Positions 1 to 10,721 of a stretch of DNA of 64,000 nt are shown piece after piece. Made by a program: the position numbers and the translations under genes. The DNA is from Scilla litardierei (Eukaryota > Streptophyta > Magnoliopsida > Asparagales > Asparagaceae): contig JAULAV010009262.1 of assembly GCA_030789695.1 (NCBI GenBank), positions 16,949-80,948 on the forward strand, read 5' to 3'. Within the stretch, counting starts at the first letter, position 1; every line of letters starts with the position of its first letter. Under the pieces are notes generated by a model that was not told the DNA's origin, made no database searches, and was given only the letters and a program-made list of their open reading frames with translations.

Positions 1-125
1 ACGGACATTTTTAAAGTTGAAGGTGGCGATTTTCTTGTTCTGAATTTTTTCTTCTCTTATATTTCAGTTGACAATGGCAATTTGCCCGTTCCAACGGACA
101 TTTTTGGCCTAATTTTGTATTCTCT
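1..125 (-). repeat. Inverted satellite A segment at the window edge
   Basis: This stretch reads as the reverse complement of the rest of the array: gttccaacggacattttt replaces the usual aaaatgtccgttggaac, followed by ggcctaattttgtattctctg. The same inverted block recurs at about 57680-57842, 59545-59705, 60886-60945 and from 63945 to the end of the window. The monomer after it (about 125-240) closely matches the monomer after the 57680 block, so both belong to one higher-order pattern. Confidence 0.8.
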
Positions 126-3100
126 GATTTCATTTAATAAAACGAGCCATATATTCCAGAAAATATGGAAAATATCTCGGAGTTCAGAAATATCCGCAAA
201 AATATCGGTTGGAACTGGGAGATCGGCAACTTCAACTGGAAATTAAAAGATCACCAAAATATTATAATTTAAAAAAGATTCATATATTCTAGAAAATTTA
301 GAAAATAGCCCCGAAGTCAAAATAAGAGAAGACAAAATTAGGCAAAAAATCATATCATTTAATAAAAAGAACTTCCCAAAACATGTAGAAAATAGCACAG
401 CTCTTAGAAACATACGCAAAATTGTCTGTTGGAAATGAGAGATCACCTTCTTCAACTTAAAAATTAGAGAAAACAAAATTAGGTTATGAAATCACATCAT
501 TTTAATTTAAAATTCATATCTTACAGAAATTGCAGAAAATAGCTCGGAGCTCAGAAAGATCCGCAAAAATGTCCGTTGGAACCGGGAGATCGTCATCTTC
601 AATTAAAAAAATAAGAGAAGACAAAATTAGGCCAAATATCAAATCATTTAATAAAAAGATACAAATAGTCCAAAAAATTTAGAAAATAACCCTGAGGTTA
701 GAAAAATCTACAAAAATGTCCGTTGTAACTGGGAGATCTCCATCTTTAACTAAAAAAAATAAGAGAAGACAAATTTAGTCTATAAAAATCATATCATTTA
801 AGAAAAAGATCCATATCTTTGATGGAATGTAGAAAATAGTTCCGAGCACAGAAAAATCGGTGAAAATATTCGTTGGGACCGGAAGATAGCTATCATCAAC
901 TTAAAAATAAGAGAAGACAAACTTAGGCAATAAAAACCATATCATTTAATAATAAGATTCATATCTTCAATAAACTGTAGAAAATAGCTATGAGGAAAGA
1001 ACAATCTCCAAAAATTTCGTTGGATCCAGGAGATCGCTAACTGAAAAAAGGGAAGACAAAATTGGGCCAAAATAATATTGTTTAATAAAATGATCCACAA
1101 CTTTCAAAAAATGTGGAAAATAGCCTGGAGCTCAGAAAAATTCGCAGAAATGTTCGTTGAAAGCGAGAGATCGCCATCTTCAAGAAAAAAATAAGAGAAG
1201 ACAAAAATTTGGCCAAAAATCATATTAATTAATAAAAAGATCCATATCTTTCCGAAAAAAATGAAAAATAGCCCAGAGCTCAGAAAAATCTGCAGAAATG
1301 TTTATTGGTACCTGTAGAATGCCATCTTCAACTCAAAAAATAAGAGAAGACAAACTTAGGCCAAAAATCATTTCCTATAATATAATGAAACAATTCTTTC
1401 AGAAAATATGAAAAATAGCTCCGAGCTCAGGAAAATCTTCAAAAATGTTTGTTAGAACCAGGAGCTCGCCATCTTCAATTGAAATATTTGAGAAGACAAA
1501 ATCAGGCTATAAAAATCATATCATTTAATACAAATATCCATGTCTTACAGAAAATGTAGAAAATAGCTCGAGCTCAGTAAAATCCATAAAAGTCCCTTTA
1601 ACCCGGGAGATCACCATCTTCAACTTAAAAAAGAGAAAACAAAATTAGGCCAAAAAATCATATCATTTAATAAAAAGATTCATATCTTCCATAAGAAGTA
1701 TAAAATAGCACCAAGGTCAGAAATATCGACAAAAATGTCCGTTGGAATTGGGAGATCATCATCTCCATGTGAAAATTAAGAGAAGACAAAATTAATCAAA
1801 ATAACAATAAAAAGATCCATATCTTCCAGAAAATGTAGAAAATAGTCGTGAGGTCAGAAAAAACCGCAAAAATATCTGTTGGAACAGAGAGATCACCATC
1901 TTTAACTAAAAATTATCTTTAACTGAAAATTAGAGAAGACAAACTTAGGCTATAAAATCATATCATTTAATAAAAAGAATCTTATCTTCAATAAACTGTA
2001 GAAAATAGCTTCGAGCACATAAAAATCCACAAAAATGTTCGTTGGAACCTAGAGATAGCCATCTTCAATCGAAAAATAAGAGAAGACAAAAATAGAATAC
2101 AAAAATCATATCATTTAATTCAAAGATTACTATCTTAAGAAAATTTAGAAAGTTTCCCAGATCTGAATAAGATCTGTAAAAATGTCTAGTGGAATCGGGA
2201 GACCGCCATCTTCAACAAAAAAATAACAGAAGACAAAATTGGGCCAAAAATCATTTCATTTAATAAAAAGATTCATATCTTCCAAAAAATGTAGAAAATA
2301 GCCTCAAGGTCAGAAAATCCGAAAAAATGTCCGTTGGAACTGGGAGATCGTCATCTTCAACTGAAAAATAAGAGAAGACAAATTTATGCTATAAAAATCG
2401 TATCATTTATTTAAAAATCCATACCTTCAATAAATTGTAGAAATAGCCCCGAGCTTAGAAAAATCTGCAAAAATGTCTGTTGGAAATGGGAGATCGCCAT
2501 ATTCAACTGAAAAATAGGAGAAGACAAAATTTGGTTATAGAAATTATATCATTTAATATTAAGATTAATATCATACAGAAAATGTAGAAAATATTTGAAA
2601 ATAAAAAAATCTGCAAAAATGGCCGTGGGAACCGGGAGATCGCCATCGTCAATTGAAAAATAAGAGAATACAAACTTAGGCTATAAAAATCATATCATTT
2701 AATAAATAGATACATATCTTCCAGAAAATTAAGAAAATAGCTAGGATCTATGTAAAAATGTTTGTTGGAACCGGGAGATCGCCATTTTCAATTAATAATA
2801 AGAGAAGAAAAAATTAGACCAAAAAATCATAAAAATTAATAAAAAGATCCATATCTTTCATAAAATGTATAAAATAGCCCAGAGCTCAGAAAAATCTGAA
2901 AAAAATATCCGTTAGTACCGGGAGATCTCCATTTTCAACTGAAAAATAAGATAAGGAAAAATTAGGCTACAAAAATCATATTATTTAATAAAAGATCCAT
3001 ATCTTTCATAAAATGTAGAAAATATCCCCGAGCTCAAAAAAATCCGCAAAAATGTTTGTTAGAACCGGAAGATCTCATTCTTCTACTGAAAATAAGAGAA

Positions 3101-3499
3101 TATAAAATTAGGCTATAAAAATCATATCATTTACTATAAATATCCATATTTTCCAGAAAATATAGAAAATAGCCCCGAGCTCAGAAAAATCTGTAAAAAT
3201 GTCCACTAAAATCTGGAGGATGCCATCTTCAATAGAAAAAGAAGAGAAGACAAAATTAGGCCAAAATCATATCACTTAATAAAAATATCATATATTTAAG
3301 AAAATGTAGAAAATAGCACCGAGCTAAGAAAAAACTTCAAAAATGTGTGTTGGAACCAGGAGATAGCTATCTTAAACTGAAAAATAAGAGAAGGCAAAAT
3401 TAATATATAAAAATCATATCATGCAATATATAAATCCATATTGTACAGAAATTTTAGAAAATAGCCCGGAGCTCAGAAAATCCGCACAAATATCCGTTG
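1..3499. repeat. Satellite A, left array (about 147 bp monomer)
   Basis: Diverged head-to-tail tandem array, strongly AT-rich. The anchor gttggaaccgggagatcgcc (with variants) recurs at about 428, 573, 722, 871, 1018, 1156, 1303, 1450, 1596, 1740, 1877, 2040, 2188, 2332 and 2478; most steps are 144-149 bp, extremes 137 and 163. Other monomer landmarks are aagagaagacaaaattaggc, atcatatcatttaataaaa and agaaaatagccccgagctca. The 163 bp step contains a small internal duplication near 1900-1930. No open frame of note exists; the AT-rich short ORFs are chance. Monomer length and mutual divergence fit a centromeric or pericentromeric satellite; that location is inference. Confidence 0.93.
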
Positions 3500-4640
3500 T
3501 GTTTCAGGGTGTTTTCTCACCACGGATTGGTTGATTGGAGGGCCGAAGGTCAACGCTGTCATGCTGGGCACACGTGGCCTCCCGGAGATGGGCGCAGCTC
3601 GTTCGGCTTCAGCAAAGAGCGTGCGGATCCGAGCGTCGGCATGGCGAAGAGGGTCCTCGGTAAGGCGACGGCCTTCGTAGGGGGTGGAGATGGGTGAGCT
3701 CAGGGCGAGCGCGTTCGACTCTGGGCTGGTTGGATGCCGAATGGTAGCCTCGGTGCGGCAGGATCTAACTTGACCTGAACAGATGAGAAAGCTCGTCAGG
3801 AGGTCGAACCTTGGTTTCGACCAAATCCCCTCTGATGCCTAAGTCAGAACGGATCTAAAGGATACTCGGTGGGATCGGTATGGCTTACGGGGAGGCTGAT
3901 ACACGAGTCCTCGGTCCGAGCCGTGAAGGAGAATTACCAAGTGGAAGATAAGGTCGAGTAAGAGGAATACCTCAGTGTTTTGGGTATCCAGGAAGTGTCC
4001 TTTTGCACGTTGTCCCTCGAGTCGCTTTATAAGAGTCTTCCCCAGCCACATCTCCTCGATGTCCTCTTATCTTGCCCCAGTCATCCGCCCTTTAACGGCG
4101 CCTTCATAGGTCATGAAGGTGGACGTAATGGAGCCCTTTAATGGTGATTAAGGGGGTGCACTTTAAGGGGAGCGGTTAACTCCTGCTAGGATGGGTCAGC
4201 GGTTGTGTCCGATTCGGTCCAAGGCCGGCACAGCTCTGATTCTTCGTGGGGGCCTCGTTCTCCCCAGGCTGGGGGGTTTGCATCATAGACTTGGGCCGTT
4301 CGGTCATAGCCCATCCTGGGAGGGCTGTATCAATTGCCCCATCGCTCGGGGCATTCGGATCCTGACGGTTCGGTCCGAGGGATGTGATTCGTGTGGATTT
4401 GACAGGTGCATAAGTCGAGGCAATGTCATTGAATGAAGGTTAGCATAGCACTGCCATTTTGAAATTCTCCTGCCACTGGGAGCGGGATTCGAAGCGCTGT
4501 GCCTCGCAGGATGTCGACGCGTGTGCACAGGTGGACAGCTCGTGATGGAGCAGGGGGATTCGAGCGAGCGGTATAAAGGGATGTGGTTGCCTTGCAGATG
4601 AAGGTTCTACTCTTTCAATGCCGTCTTCTTCTCTCCTTCA
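3500..4640 (-). other. Probable 3' LTR / untranslated part of the Tat-like relic
   Basis: GC-balanced non-coding DNA, sharply different in composition from satellite A to its left. It begins with TG on the plus strand (CA end on the element strand) at 3500. It contains a TATA-like word ctttataag near 4024-4032, usable on either strand. Without a second LTR copy the LTR boundaries cannot be set. Short ORFs here show no family resemblance. Confidence 0.4.
4572..4577 (+). promoter_or_regulatory. Candidate TATA box before the antisense extra ORF
   Basis: The word tataaa sits in a GC-rich setting (gcggtataaaggg) about 390 bp before the first recognisable codons of the plus-strand extra ORF, followed by a pyrimidine-rich leader (4610-4690). 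Position and strand suit an own promoter for the antisense ORF. This is inference from one motif. Confidence 0.3.
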
Positions 4641-5440
4641 TCCTTTTTGTCTGCCCCAGCTTTTCTCTACTCTGCATTATGTGTCCCTCATTGTCCTCTT
4701 CCTCTGCCTCCGATGCGTGTCGGCCGACTACTACTGCCGCACCCGTTCAGCCCTGAGGATCGGTCTCGGAGATCCACTGCCATGTGGGTGACCTCTCCGG
4801 GGTGCCCCCGAGGTGATGGCATGGCCATCGACGGTCTGCGCTACCTCGATCCGGTTGTTGCATTCCAAATATCTTCTCCCCCCGTGTTTCACCCGGGCCC
4901 CTGAGAAGGATAAGAGGGTAAGCATTCCGGGCCGTTGCGAAGTCGGGGTGTATGAACAGAGCTTCCGGTTCAGGCTGTGATTCCCTCTTCACCCCTTCGT
5001 CATCATGTTCCTGAGGGCCTATGGGCTTGCCCTATGCCAGTTCTGCTCCAATGCCATCGGGTCTTTGGTGGGGGTTCATCATGCTCTGCTTGCTCAATAT
5101 GATAGAGCCGACCCTCTGCCTTTTTGCCCAATTTTTCTGCATGAGCCATCACAATTCGGGCGCCTGGCTCTACATCAGTGTCTGCCCAAAGAAGAGCTTG
5201 GTGTTGTGGTTGCTGACTTCCGTGAAACATTGGAAGGGGGAGTATGACTTTGTGGGTTTCCCCACAGAGGTGGATTTTCCGGTCCGATGGAGGGAAACGA
5301 GCTCGATGAGCATTGAGTTGGGGATCTCACTGATGCATAGGCCAAGGCGGTCGAAGCTTTGTTAGCCATCCTTGTCGCCAACCAAAAGATTGATGTCCTC
5401 TTCTCGGACCATGTCCTGAGGAGGACCGTGTGGCCTATTG

Positions 5441-5530
5441 GTGAGTCTTATTGGAATCCCAGGTTGGGAGGATTTATTGAACGGATCCTACTCAAGTAAG
5501 ATCGTCTCCTTATCTCATCTTTCTTTGCAG
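5441..5530 (+). other. Candidate intron 1 of the antisense ORF
   Basis: A 90 bp gap opens with gtgagtctta, close to the plant 5' splice consensus, and closes with a pyrimidine tract and ttctttgcag. Recognisable family sequence lies on both sides (ending VLRRTVWPIG before; a glycine/proline-rich region after). Spliced annotation of related plant ORFs is common, but the gene is too decayed to prove frame continuity. Confidence 0.5.
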
Positions 5531-6058
5531 GCGGGTTTGGCCAAGGCCCTTCTCAGCCCTCTATTCCGGTCTCTGTGCCATATCCCAGCCCTTGGAGGGG
5601 GATCATGTTTTGGAGGTCTGGAGGAAGCCGCATGTCGGGCCCCTGGAGTGGGTGCGAAGAGGACGAGGGAGCATATGCCACCAACTTAGGGGGCGAGCGG
5701 AAGAAAGGCCAGGTCCTTGTTGTGGTCGGGGCGCTCCCCTCCTTGAGGCTCACATCCAACCTTGCCAGATGAAGGATACATGGCCTTGGAGCGGCCCTTC
5801 AGCTTCCCGCTCGGGGTCACTTCTGGAGGACTACGAGCGGTCCTTGGGTGTATTCAGGTCGGTCGAGGCCGATCTACGCGATCTGGAGAGGGGTTACTCA
5901 CTCCTCGCTTTCCTGTGGGACTGAAGGAGTCCGTCGTCTTCGACTGGGGGGTTGCGACTCGGTTGGCTGAGAATTATTGCCTGCCTCAGGACCAATCGAT
6001 GTTGGATGGGGTGAGAGGCGATCGACTTGCGGCCTTCGTTATACAGGCCGTCTAGCAG

Positions 6059-6129
6059 GTAAGGCTTTACGTTGTTGCACACTTCACCCTTTGTAGGGGC
6101 CGTTAAATTTTGTCTTCCCTTCGACGCAG
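6059..6129 (+). other. Candidate intron 2 of the antisense ORF
   Basis: A 71 bp gap runs from gtaaggcttt to ttcgacgcag, between the conserved block ending near 6055 and the coiled-coil-coding part. The donor, the pyrimidine-rich end and the acceptor are all canonical for plants. Confidence 0.5.
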
Positions 6130-7094
6130 TTGTCCTCGGTCGGTCTTTCGATGAGGTGCCAATCCATGGTGCTCTTGGATGCAAAGTCAGGTCTCGCCCA
6201 GAAGTCGTTAGCAGGGGAGGATGCTGACGAGGCGACCTAGGAGATCGAGGTGTGTGTCAGGTCGTTGGAGACCCGAATCATCGAGCTCTCGGTCGACCTG
6301 GAGAGGTCAAACATGGAGAGGGCTTTAGCGCTAGCCAAGAAGCCGAAGGACGAGGATAGGGTCACCAAGTTGGAGAAGGCCACCGAGGTAAGAGAGTTCG
6401 GCGGTCCGATGGAGGAGACCTAGGTCAAGGAGCTCGAAGGGCTCCTGGAGGCGGTGGAGGAGAGGGAGCGTGTTCTCCTAGCCAGGCACAACACAAGCTC
6501 TCGAGAGATCGAGAAAGAGTAGGCGGGGCATCCGCATCAAGTCGCGGCCTTCGAGGCCTGGATTACGGTGCTAGAAGCAGTGGATCCCGCACAAATTGCC
6601 AAGGAGGCCGTGGACGAGTCGCCGCAACCTTCGTCACCGCGGGGATGTATGAGGCCTTTGAGAGGGGGTTTGCCCGTTGCCGGAGCGAGATCCAGTGGAG
6701 ATTCCCTCATTTAGGGATCTCGTTTGATGAGCTTCGGATGGATTCCAAGGGCAAGAAGGAGGTTGACGCCATCTGCCTAGAGGGTGCCAATCAGCCGAAT
6801 GATGTTCATGTAGATGCTCCAGCCGCCCAGGAAGGAGGACGGGCTAGCCCATCAGCTTTTTGTTTTGTCGCTCTGTACATGACTATTTAGGCATTTTTGC
6901 CGATTTCTGTAAAATATACATCAAATTGTTTTCTGAGAAAGCTTTCCTCTTTTGCACGGTGATGGTATGCCCCCTCCCGCAATCCCAGTCAGGATGTTTG
7001 AGCATATAGGCTTGGGGGAATCACGTTGACCTACTTTATGATCGGTCCGATGGTCGGGTGCCAAGGGAATGTTCCCCAGTTTGCGGCCAAATAG

Positions 7095-7790
7095 ATGTTT
7101 GACCCGTCGAAGGGTTGCCTTCAGCCTTACGGTCGAATGGGTGATCGGCCTGCTGGAGGACTTGCCCCCAGCCTTACAATCGATCAGGTGATCGTCCTTC
7201 TGGGGGACTTGCCCACACCTAATGGTCGATGGGGTGATCGGCCTGTTGAGCGAGTTGCCCCTAGCCTTAAGGTCGATCGGATGTACAACCTGCTAGGGGA
7301 GTTACCCACAGCCTTATGGTCGATCGGGTGACCGGCCTGCTGGGGGAGTTACCACAGCCTTATGGTCGACTGGGTCGGTCGACCAGATGGGGGAGCTACC
7401 CCAGGCTTATAATCGATCGATTGATCGGCCTACTGGGGGAGTTGCCCCAGCCTTATGGACGATTGGGTGATCGTCTTGATGGAGGACTTGCCCGCAGCCT
7501 TATAGACGATTGGGTGATTGGCCTGCTGGGGGAGTTGCCCCAACCTTATGATCAATCGGGTCAGTCGAGCAGCTGGGGGACTACCCCATACATACGGTCG
7601 ATCGAGGGATAGGCCTGCTGGGGGAGTTGCCCCTAGCCTTATGGTCGATCGGATCGGTCCGCTAGCTGGGGGAGTTACCCCCAGGCTTACGGTCGATCGA
7701 GGGATCAGCCTACTGGGGAGTTGCCCCCAGCCTTACAGTCGATCGGTGGATCGGCCCACTGGGGGAGCTGCCCCTAGTCTTAGGGTCTAG
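7095..7790. repeat. 46 bp tandem repeat in the 3' region of the Tat-like element
   Basis: About 15 head-to-tail units of 45-48 bp, each holding gtgatcggcctgctggggga, a gttgccccagccttatgg-like part and a ggtcgatcgg start (units begin near 7133, 7180, 7227, 7275, 7321, 7367, 7413 and on to 7790). Several ORFs through it are repeats in translation and not genes. The flanking 6891-7094 is the untranslated tail of the extra ORF, with nothing else recognised. Confidence 0.9.
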
Positions 7791-8692
7791 TCGTTGAACA
7801 ATGTTGTCCAGTAGTACCCTTTCCTTAAGACCTTCATAGCGGCCATCTTGCCCATGTGGTGGTTTCTGCAGATCCCTTCATTTATCTCCCAGATGATGAG
7901 TCGGCCTCCTGTGGCCCGAGGCACTTGAGGTAGTGGAGGACGTCGGTCTTCATCCAGCGCCTTCTGTATATCACTCCCTCGTGAAGCACATATCGGAGGG
8001 CTTTTCGTTCCAGCATTCGAGGCTCGTCTTGGTCTGTTGGGACTTCTCCAGCGGTCAGGTACCGCATGATTGGGTCCATCCAGGTGGGTTCTACATCGAT
8101 GACCATCAGCTCTTTTATCTCCGTACTGGGGGTGTGGAGACTCTCGACGTAGATGGTGAGACCCAATTCCTTAAGAGGAGTGGATGCCAGCTTCGATAGG
8201 GCGTCCACACGGGCGTTCTCTAATCATGGCACATGGAGGGCCTCGACGCATTTGAACCTGGATGACAATGTCGGCCCTGCTTCCTGCCTGAGTCACCGAA
8301 CCATCTACGTGGACTACCCATGCATCTTTGTCCCCTGGTTGATTGGCAAGAACGACGTCATCAAAAAGAAAGACAAAGTTTGAGGAGTTACCATATTCGG
8401 GCTCGTCTCCTCGGGGGGTCCTTCATTTACGGTGCATTAGTGATGAAGTCTGACAGTGCCTTCCCCTTGATGGCCATCTGTGGCTTATATCGGAGGCCAA
8501 ACTCGCTCAGCTCTATTCCCCAATTCAACATCCTCCCCATTCGATCGAACCTCTTAAGGTTCTGTTCGAGCTGGCAGTCGGTTAGGATCAGGATCATGTG
8601 GGCTTGGAAGTAGGGTCGGTGTCATCACGCCGTGAGCACAAGGGTATATGCAAGTTTCTCCATGGGGCTGTATCGTCCCTCCGTGGCCCTAT
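7791..8692 (-). pseudogene. Ty3/gypsy pol fragment: RT-RNase H end, second RNase H-like domain, integrase N-terminus
   Basis: On the minus strand the reading starts near 8680 with SPMEKLAYTLVLTA, passes PYFQAHMILILTDCQL, then a region like WVVHVDGS near 8310 (start of an additional RNase H-like domain) and ENARVDALSKLAS near 8210. The open part at 7882-8208 ends in the pre-integrase linker and reaches the integrase zinc-finger region (YYWTTLF near 7810). This domain order is that of Tat-lineage pol. Stops and frameshifts occur, for example the stop before ENARVDAL. The core integrase is missing; the tandem repeat follows directly. Confidence 0.8.
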
Positions 8693-10721
8693 GAGACCAG
8701 GATTGACCGATTTCTGGCATTAGAGTAAGCAGGGGCAACCAGAAATAGAAAAATTCTTCAACCTGGCTATTCGGAGCAGCCATGGGGTTATCCCAATCGA
8801 AATCCCATGGAAAATAATGGAAAGTAGCTTATCTTCACCTAGAAATCATAGACGCTCCTCGTTTGGCCTCTTATTTCCTCACGACGCCTACGAAATCCGT
8901 GCGAGTCCCAGAAATCTTTAACAGTGGCAATTGCATGTGCATTGAACTAGTAAGTGGATTCTTATCATTTTCCCATGAAAAGCAATGGTGAAGCATTATC
9001 GATGTCATAGGAGCCGAGAATTTGGTCGTTTGAGGTTTGGATTGGCCGATTTCTGGCATTTGTAAAAGCAGTGGCTGTGAGAAATATAAATATTCTTCAA
9101 TATCTCTATTCAAATAAACTGTAGGATTATCCCAGCAGAAATCTCATGGGAAATCATGAACACAACCTCCTTTTCACATAGAAGCCATGTGCGCTCTTTA
9201 TTTGGTCTCTTATTTTCCCACAACGCCTGTGAAATCCTTGCAAATCCACGAAATCATTAACAGTGGCAAATTGCATGTGTATTTAACCTGTGAATGGATT
9301 CTTATCATTTTCCCAGGGAAAGCTATGGTAGATGCACTATCGTATAAGGCCTGGATTTGCCGATTTCTGGCAGTAGTGTAAGCCGGGGCTTCTCAACACC
9401 TCTATCCGAAACAACCATGGGGTTATCCCAATAGAAATCTCATGAGAAATCATGAAAAAAAAACCTCCTCTTCACATAGAAACCACGGACGCTCCTCATT
9501 TGGCATCTTATTTCTCTACGATGCCTGCAAAATTCATGCCAGTGCCAGAAATCTTTAACTGTGGCAATTGCATGTGTATTGAATCCGTGAGTGGATTCTT
9601 ATTGTTTTTCCATTGAAATATATGGTGATGTACTATCGATATCATAGGAGCAAGGAATTCGTTCGTTTAAGGCATGGATTGGCTAATTTCTAGCATTAGT
9701 GTAAGTTGGGATGCCAAAAATTGAAATTTTTTCCAACGCCGCTATTTAGAGCAACCGTGGGGTTATCCTAATCGAAATCTCATGAGAAAAAAATGGAAAC
9801 TACATCCTCTTTACATAGAAACCACGGATGCTCCTCATTTGGCCTCTTATTTTTCCCATGACGCCTGCAAAATCCGTGCAAGTCCCAGAAATCGTTAATG
9901 GTGGCAATTGCATGTGTACTAAGCCCATGAGTGAATTCTTATCGTTTTTCTATGGATAACGATGATGATGCCCTATCGATGTCCTAGGAGCCAAGAATTT
10001 GGTCGTTTGGGACCTGGATTGGTTGATTTCTGGCATTAAGGGAAGCATGGGCTGCCAAAAATGAAAAAATCTTAAACATTGCTATTCGAAGAAACCGTGG
10101 GGTTATCTCAATTGAAATCTCATGGAAATTTATGGAAACTACATCCTCTTCACATAGAAACCATGGACGATCCTCATTTGGCCTCTTATTTTCCCACAAC
10201 GTCTGCGAAATCCGTGCGAGTCCCAGAAATCATTAACGGTGGAAATTGCATGTGTATTGAACCCGTGAGTGGGTTCTTATCATTTTCCCATGAAAAGCAA
10301 TGGTGATGCACAATCGACATCGTAGTAACCAAGATTCGGTCATTTGAGGCCTGTACTGGCCGATTTCTGGCAAAAGTGTAAGCTGGGGATGCCAGAAATC
10401 GAAAACATTTTGAACATCGCTATTCAGCGCAACCATGGGAATATGCTACTCGAAATCTCATGGAAAATCATGAAAACTACCTCCTCTTCGCATTGAAACC
10501 AGGGACACTCTTCATTTGTCCTCTTATTTCCCCACGACGCCCGTGAAACACGTGCGAGTCACAGTAATTGTTAACAGTGGCAAGTGCATGTGTATTGAAC
10601 TCGTGAGTGGATTCTTATCGTATTTCCATGGATAACGATGGTGATGCCCAATCGATGTCGTAGAAGCCAAGAATCTGATCGTGTGAGGCCTGAATTGGCC
10701 GATTTTAGCATTAGTGTAAGC
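8693..10721. repeat. Satellite B, left array (about 335 bp monomer)
   Basis: Tandem array whose anchor gatttctggcattagtgta recurs near 8709, 9048, 9362, 9685, 10025, 10362 and 10701, giving steps of 339, 314, 323, 340, 337 and 339 bp. Other landmarks are ccatggggttatcccaatcg, aaatctcatggaaaatcatg, acctcctcttcacatagaaa and gtggcaattgcatgtgtatt. No coding potential. Its sequence is unrelated to satellite A by eye. The array ends exactly at the poly(A) end of LINE copy A. Confidence 0.92.

Larger units (their letters stand above)
4965..6890 (+). pseudogene. Antisense extra ORF (aORF) of the Tat-like element, transposase_28/PF04195-like, broken
   Basis: Plus-strand remnant of the plant protein family labelled putative gypsy-type transposon (PF04195). 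The conserved N-terminal domain can be followed at 4985-5300 (frames ending in MLCLLNMIEPTLCLFAQFF, then HWKGEYDFVGFPTEVDFPVR), a middle part at 5350-6058 (segment LAENYCLPQDQSMLDGV), a charged coiled-coil stretch at 6230-6500 (RSLETRIIELSVDLERSN), and a conserved C-terminal block near 6645-6760 (AFERGFARCRSEIQWRFPHL). Several stops (for example 6238-6240 and 6421-6423) and frame changes interrupt it. Two gaps with gt...ag ends lie between coding segments. The function of the family is unknown; nucleic-acid or Gag-like roles have been suggested but I see no catalytic motif. It opposes the pol fragment at 7791-8692. Confidence 0.7.
3500..8692 (-). mobile_element. Decayed Tat/Retand-lineage Ty3/gypsy element, 5'-truncated
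   Basis: Read on the minus strand the order is: end of the RT/RNase H region, a second RNase H-like segment, integrase N-terminus (8692 to 7791), a 46 bp tandem repeat (7790-7095), an extra ORF in antisense (plus strand, 6890-4965), then an LTR-like untranslated stretch to 3500. An antisense extra ORF and tandem repeats between pol and the 3' LTR are known traits of Tat-lineage elements (Retand, Grande). Gag, protease, most of RT and the catalytic part of integrase are absent, and no second LTR is present. The left edge abuts satellite A at a TG dinucleotide; the right edge abuts satellite B. Many stops and frameshifts make this an old relic. Confidence 0.75.

Noticed and set aside
243..476. 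AT-rich ORFs across the satellite A arrays (for example also 58618-58836 and 60194-60427)
   Set aside because: Chance frames in tandem repeats; they are not repeated from monomer to monomer.
4191..4528. ORFs of 74-81 codons on both strands
   Set aside because: They lie in the LTR-like part of the Tat relic, with no conserved motif and no codon pattern.
7095..7790. Overlapping ORFs rich in GDRPAGGLAPS-like repeats
   Set aside because: They are a 46 bp tandem repeat translated; the repeat is not a multiple of three and reads similarly in other frames.
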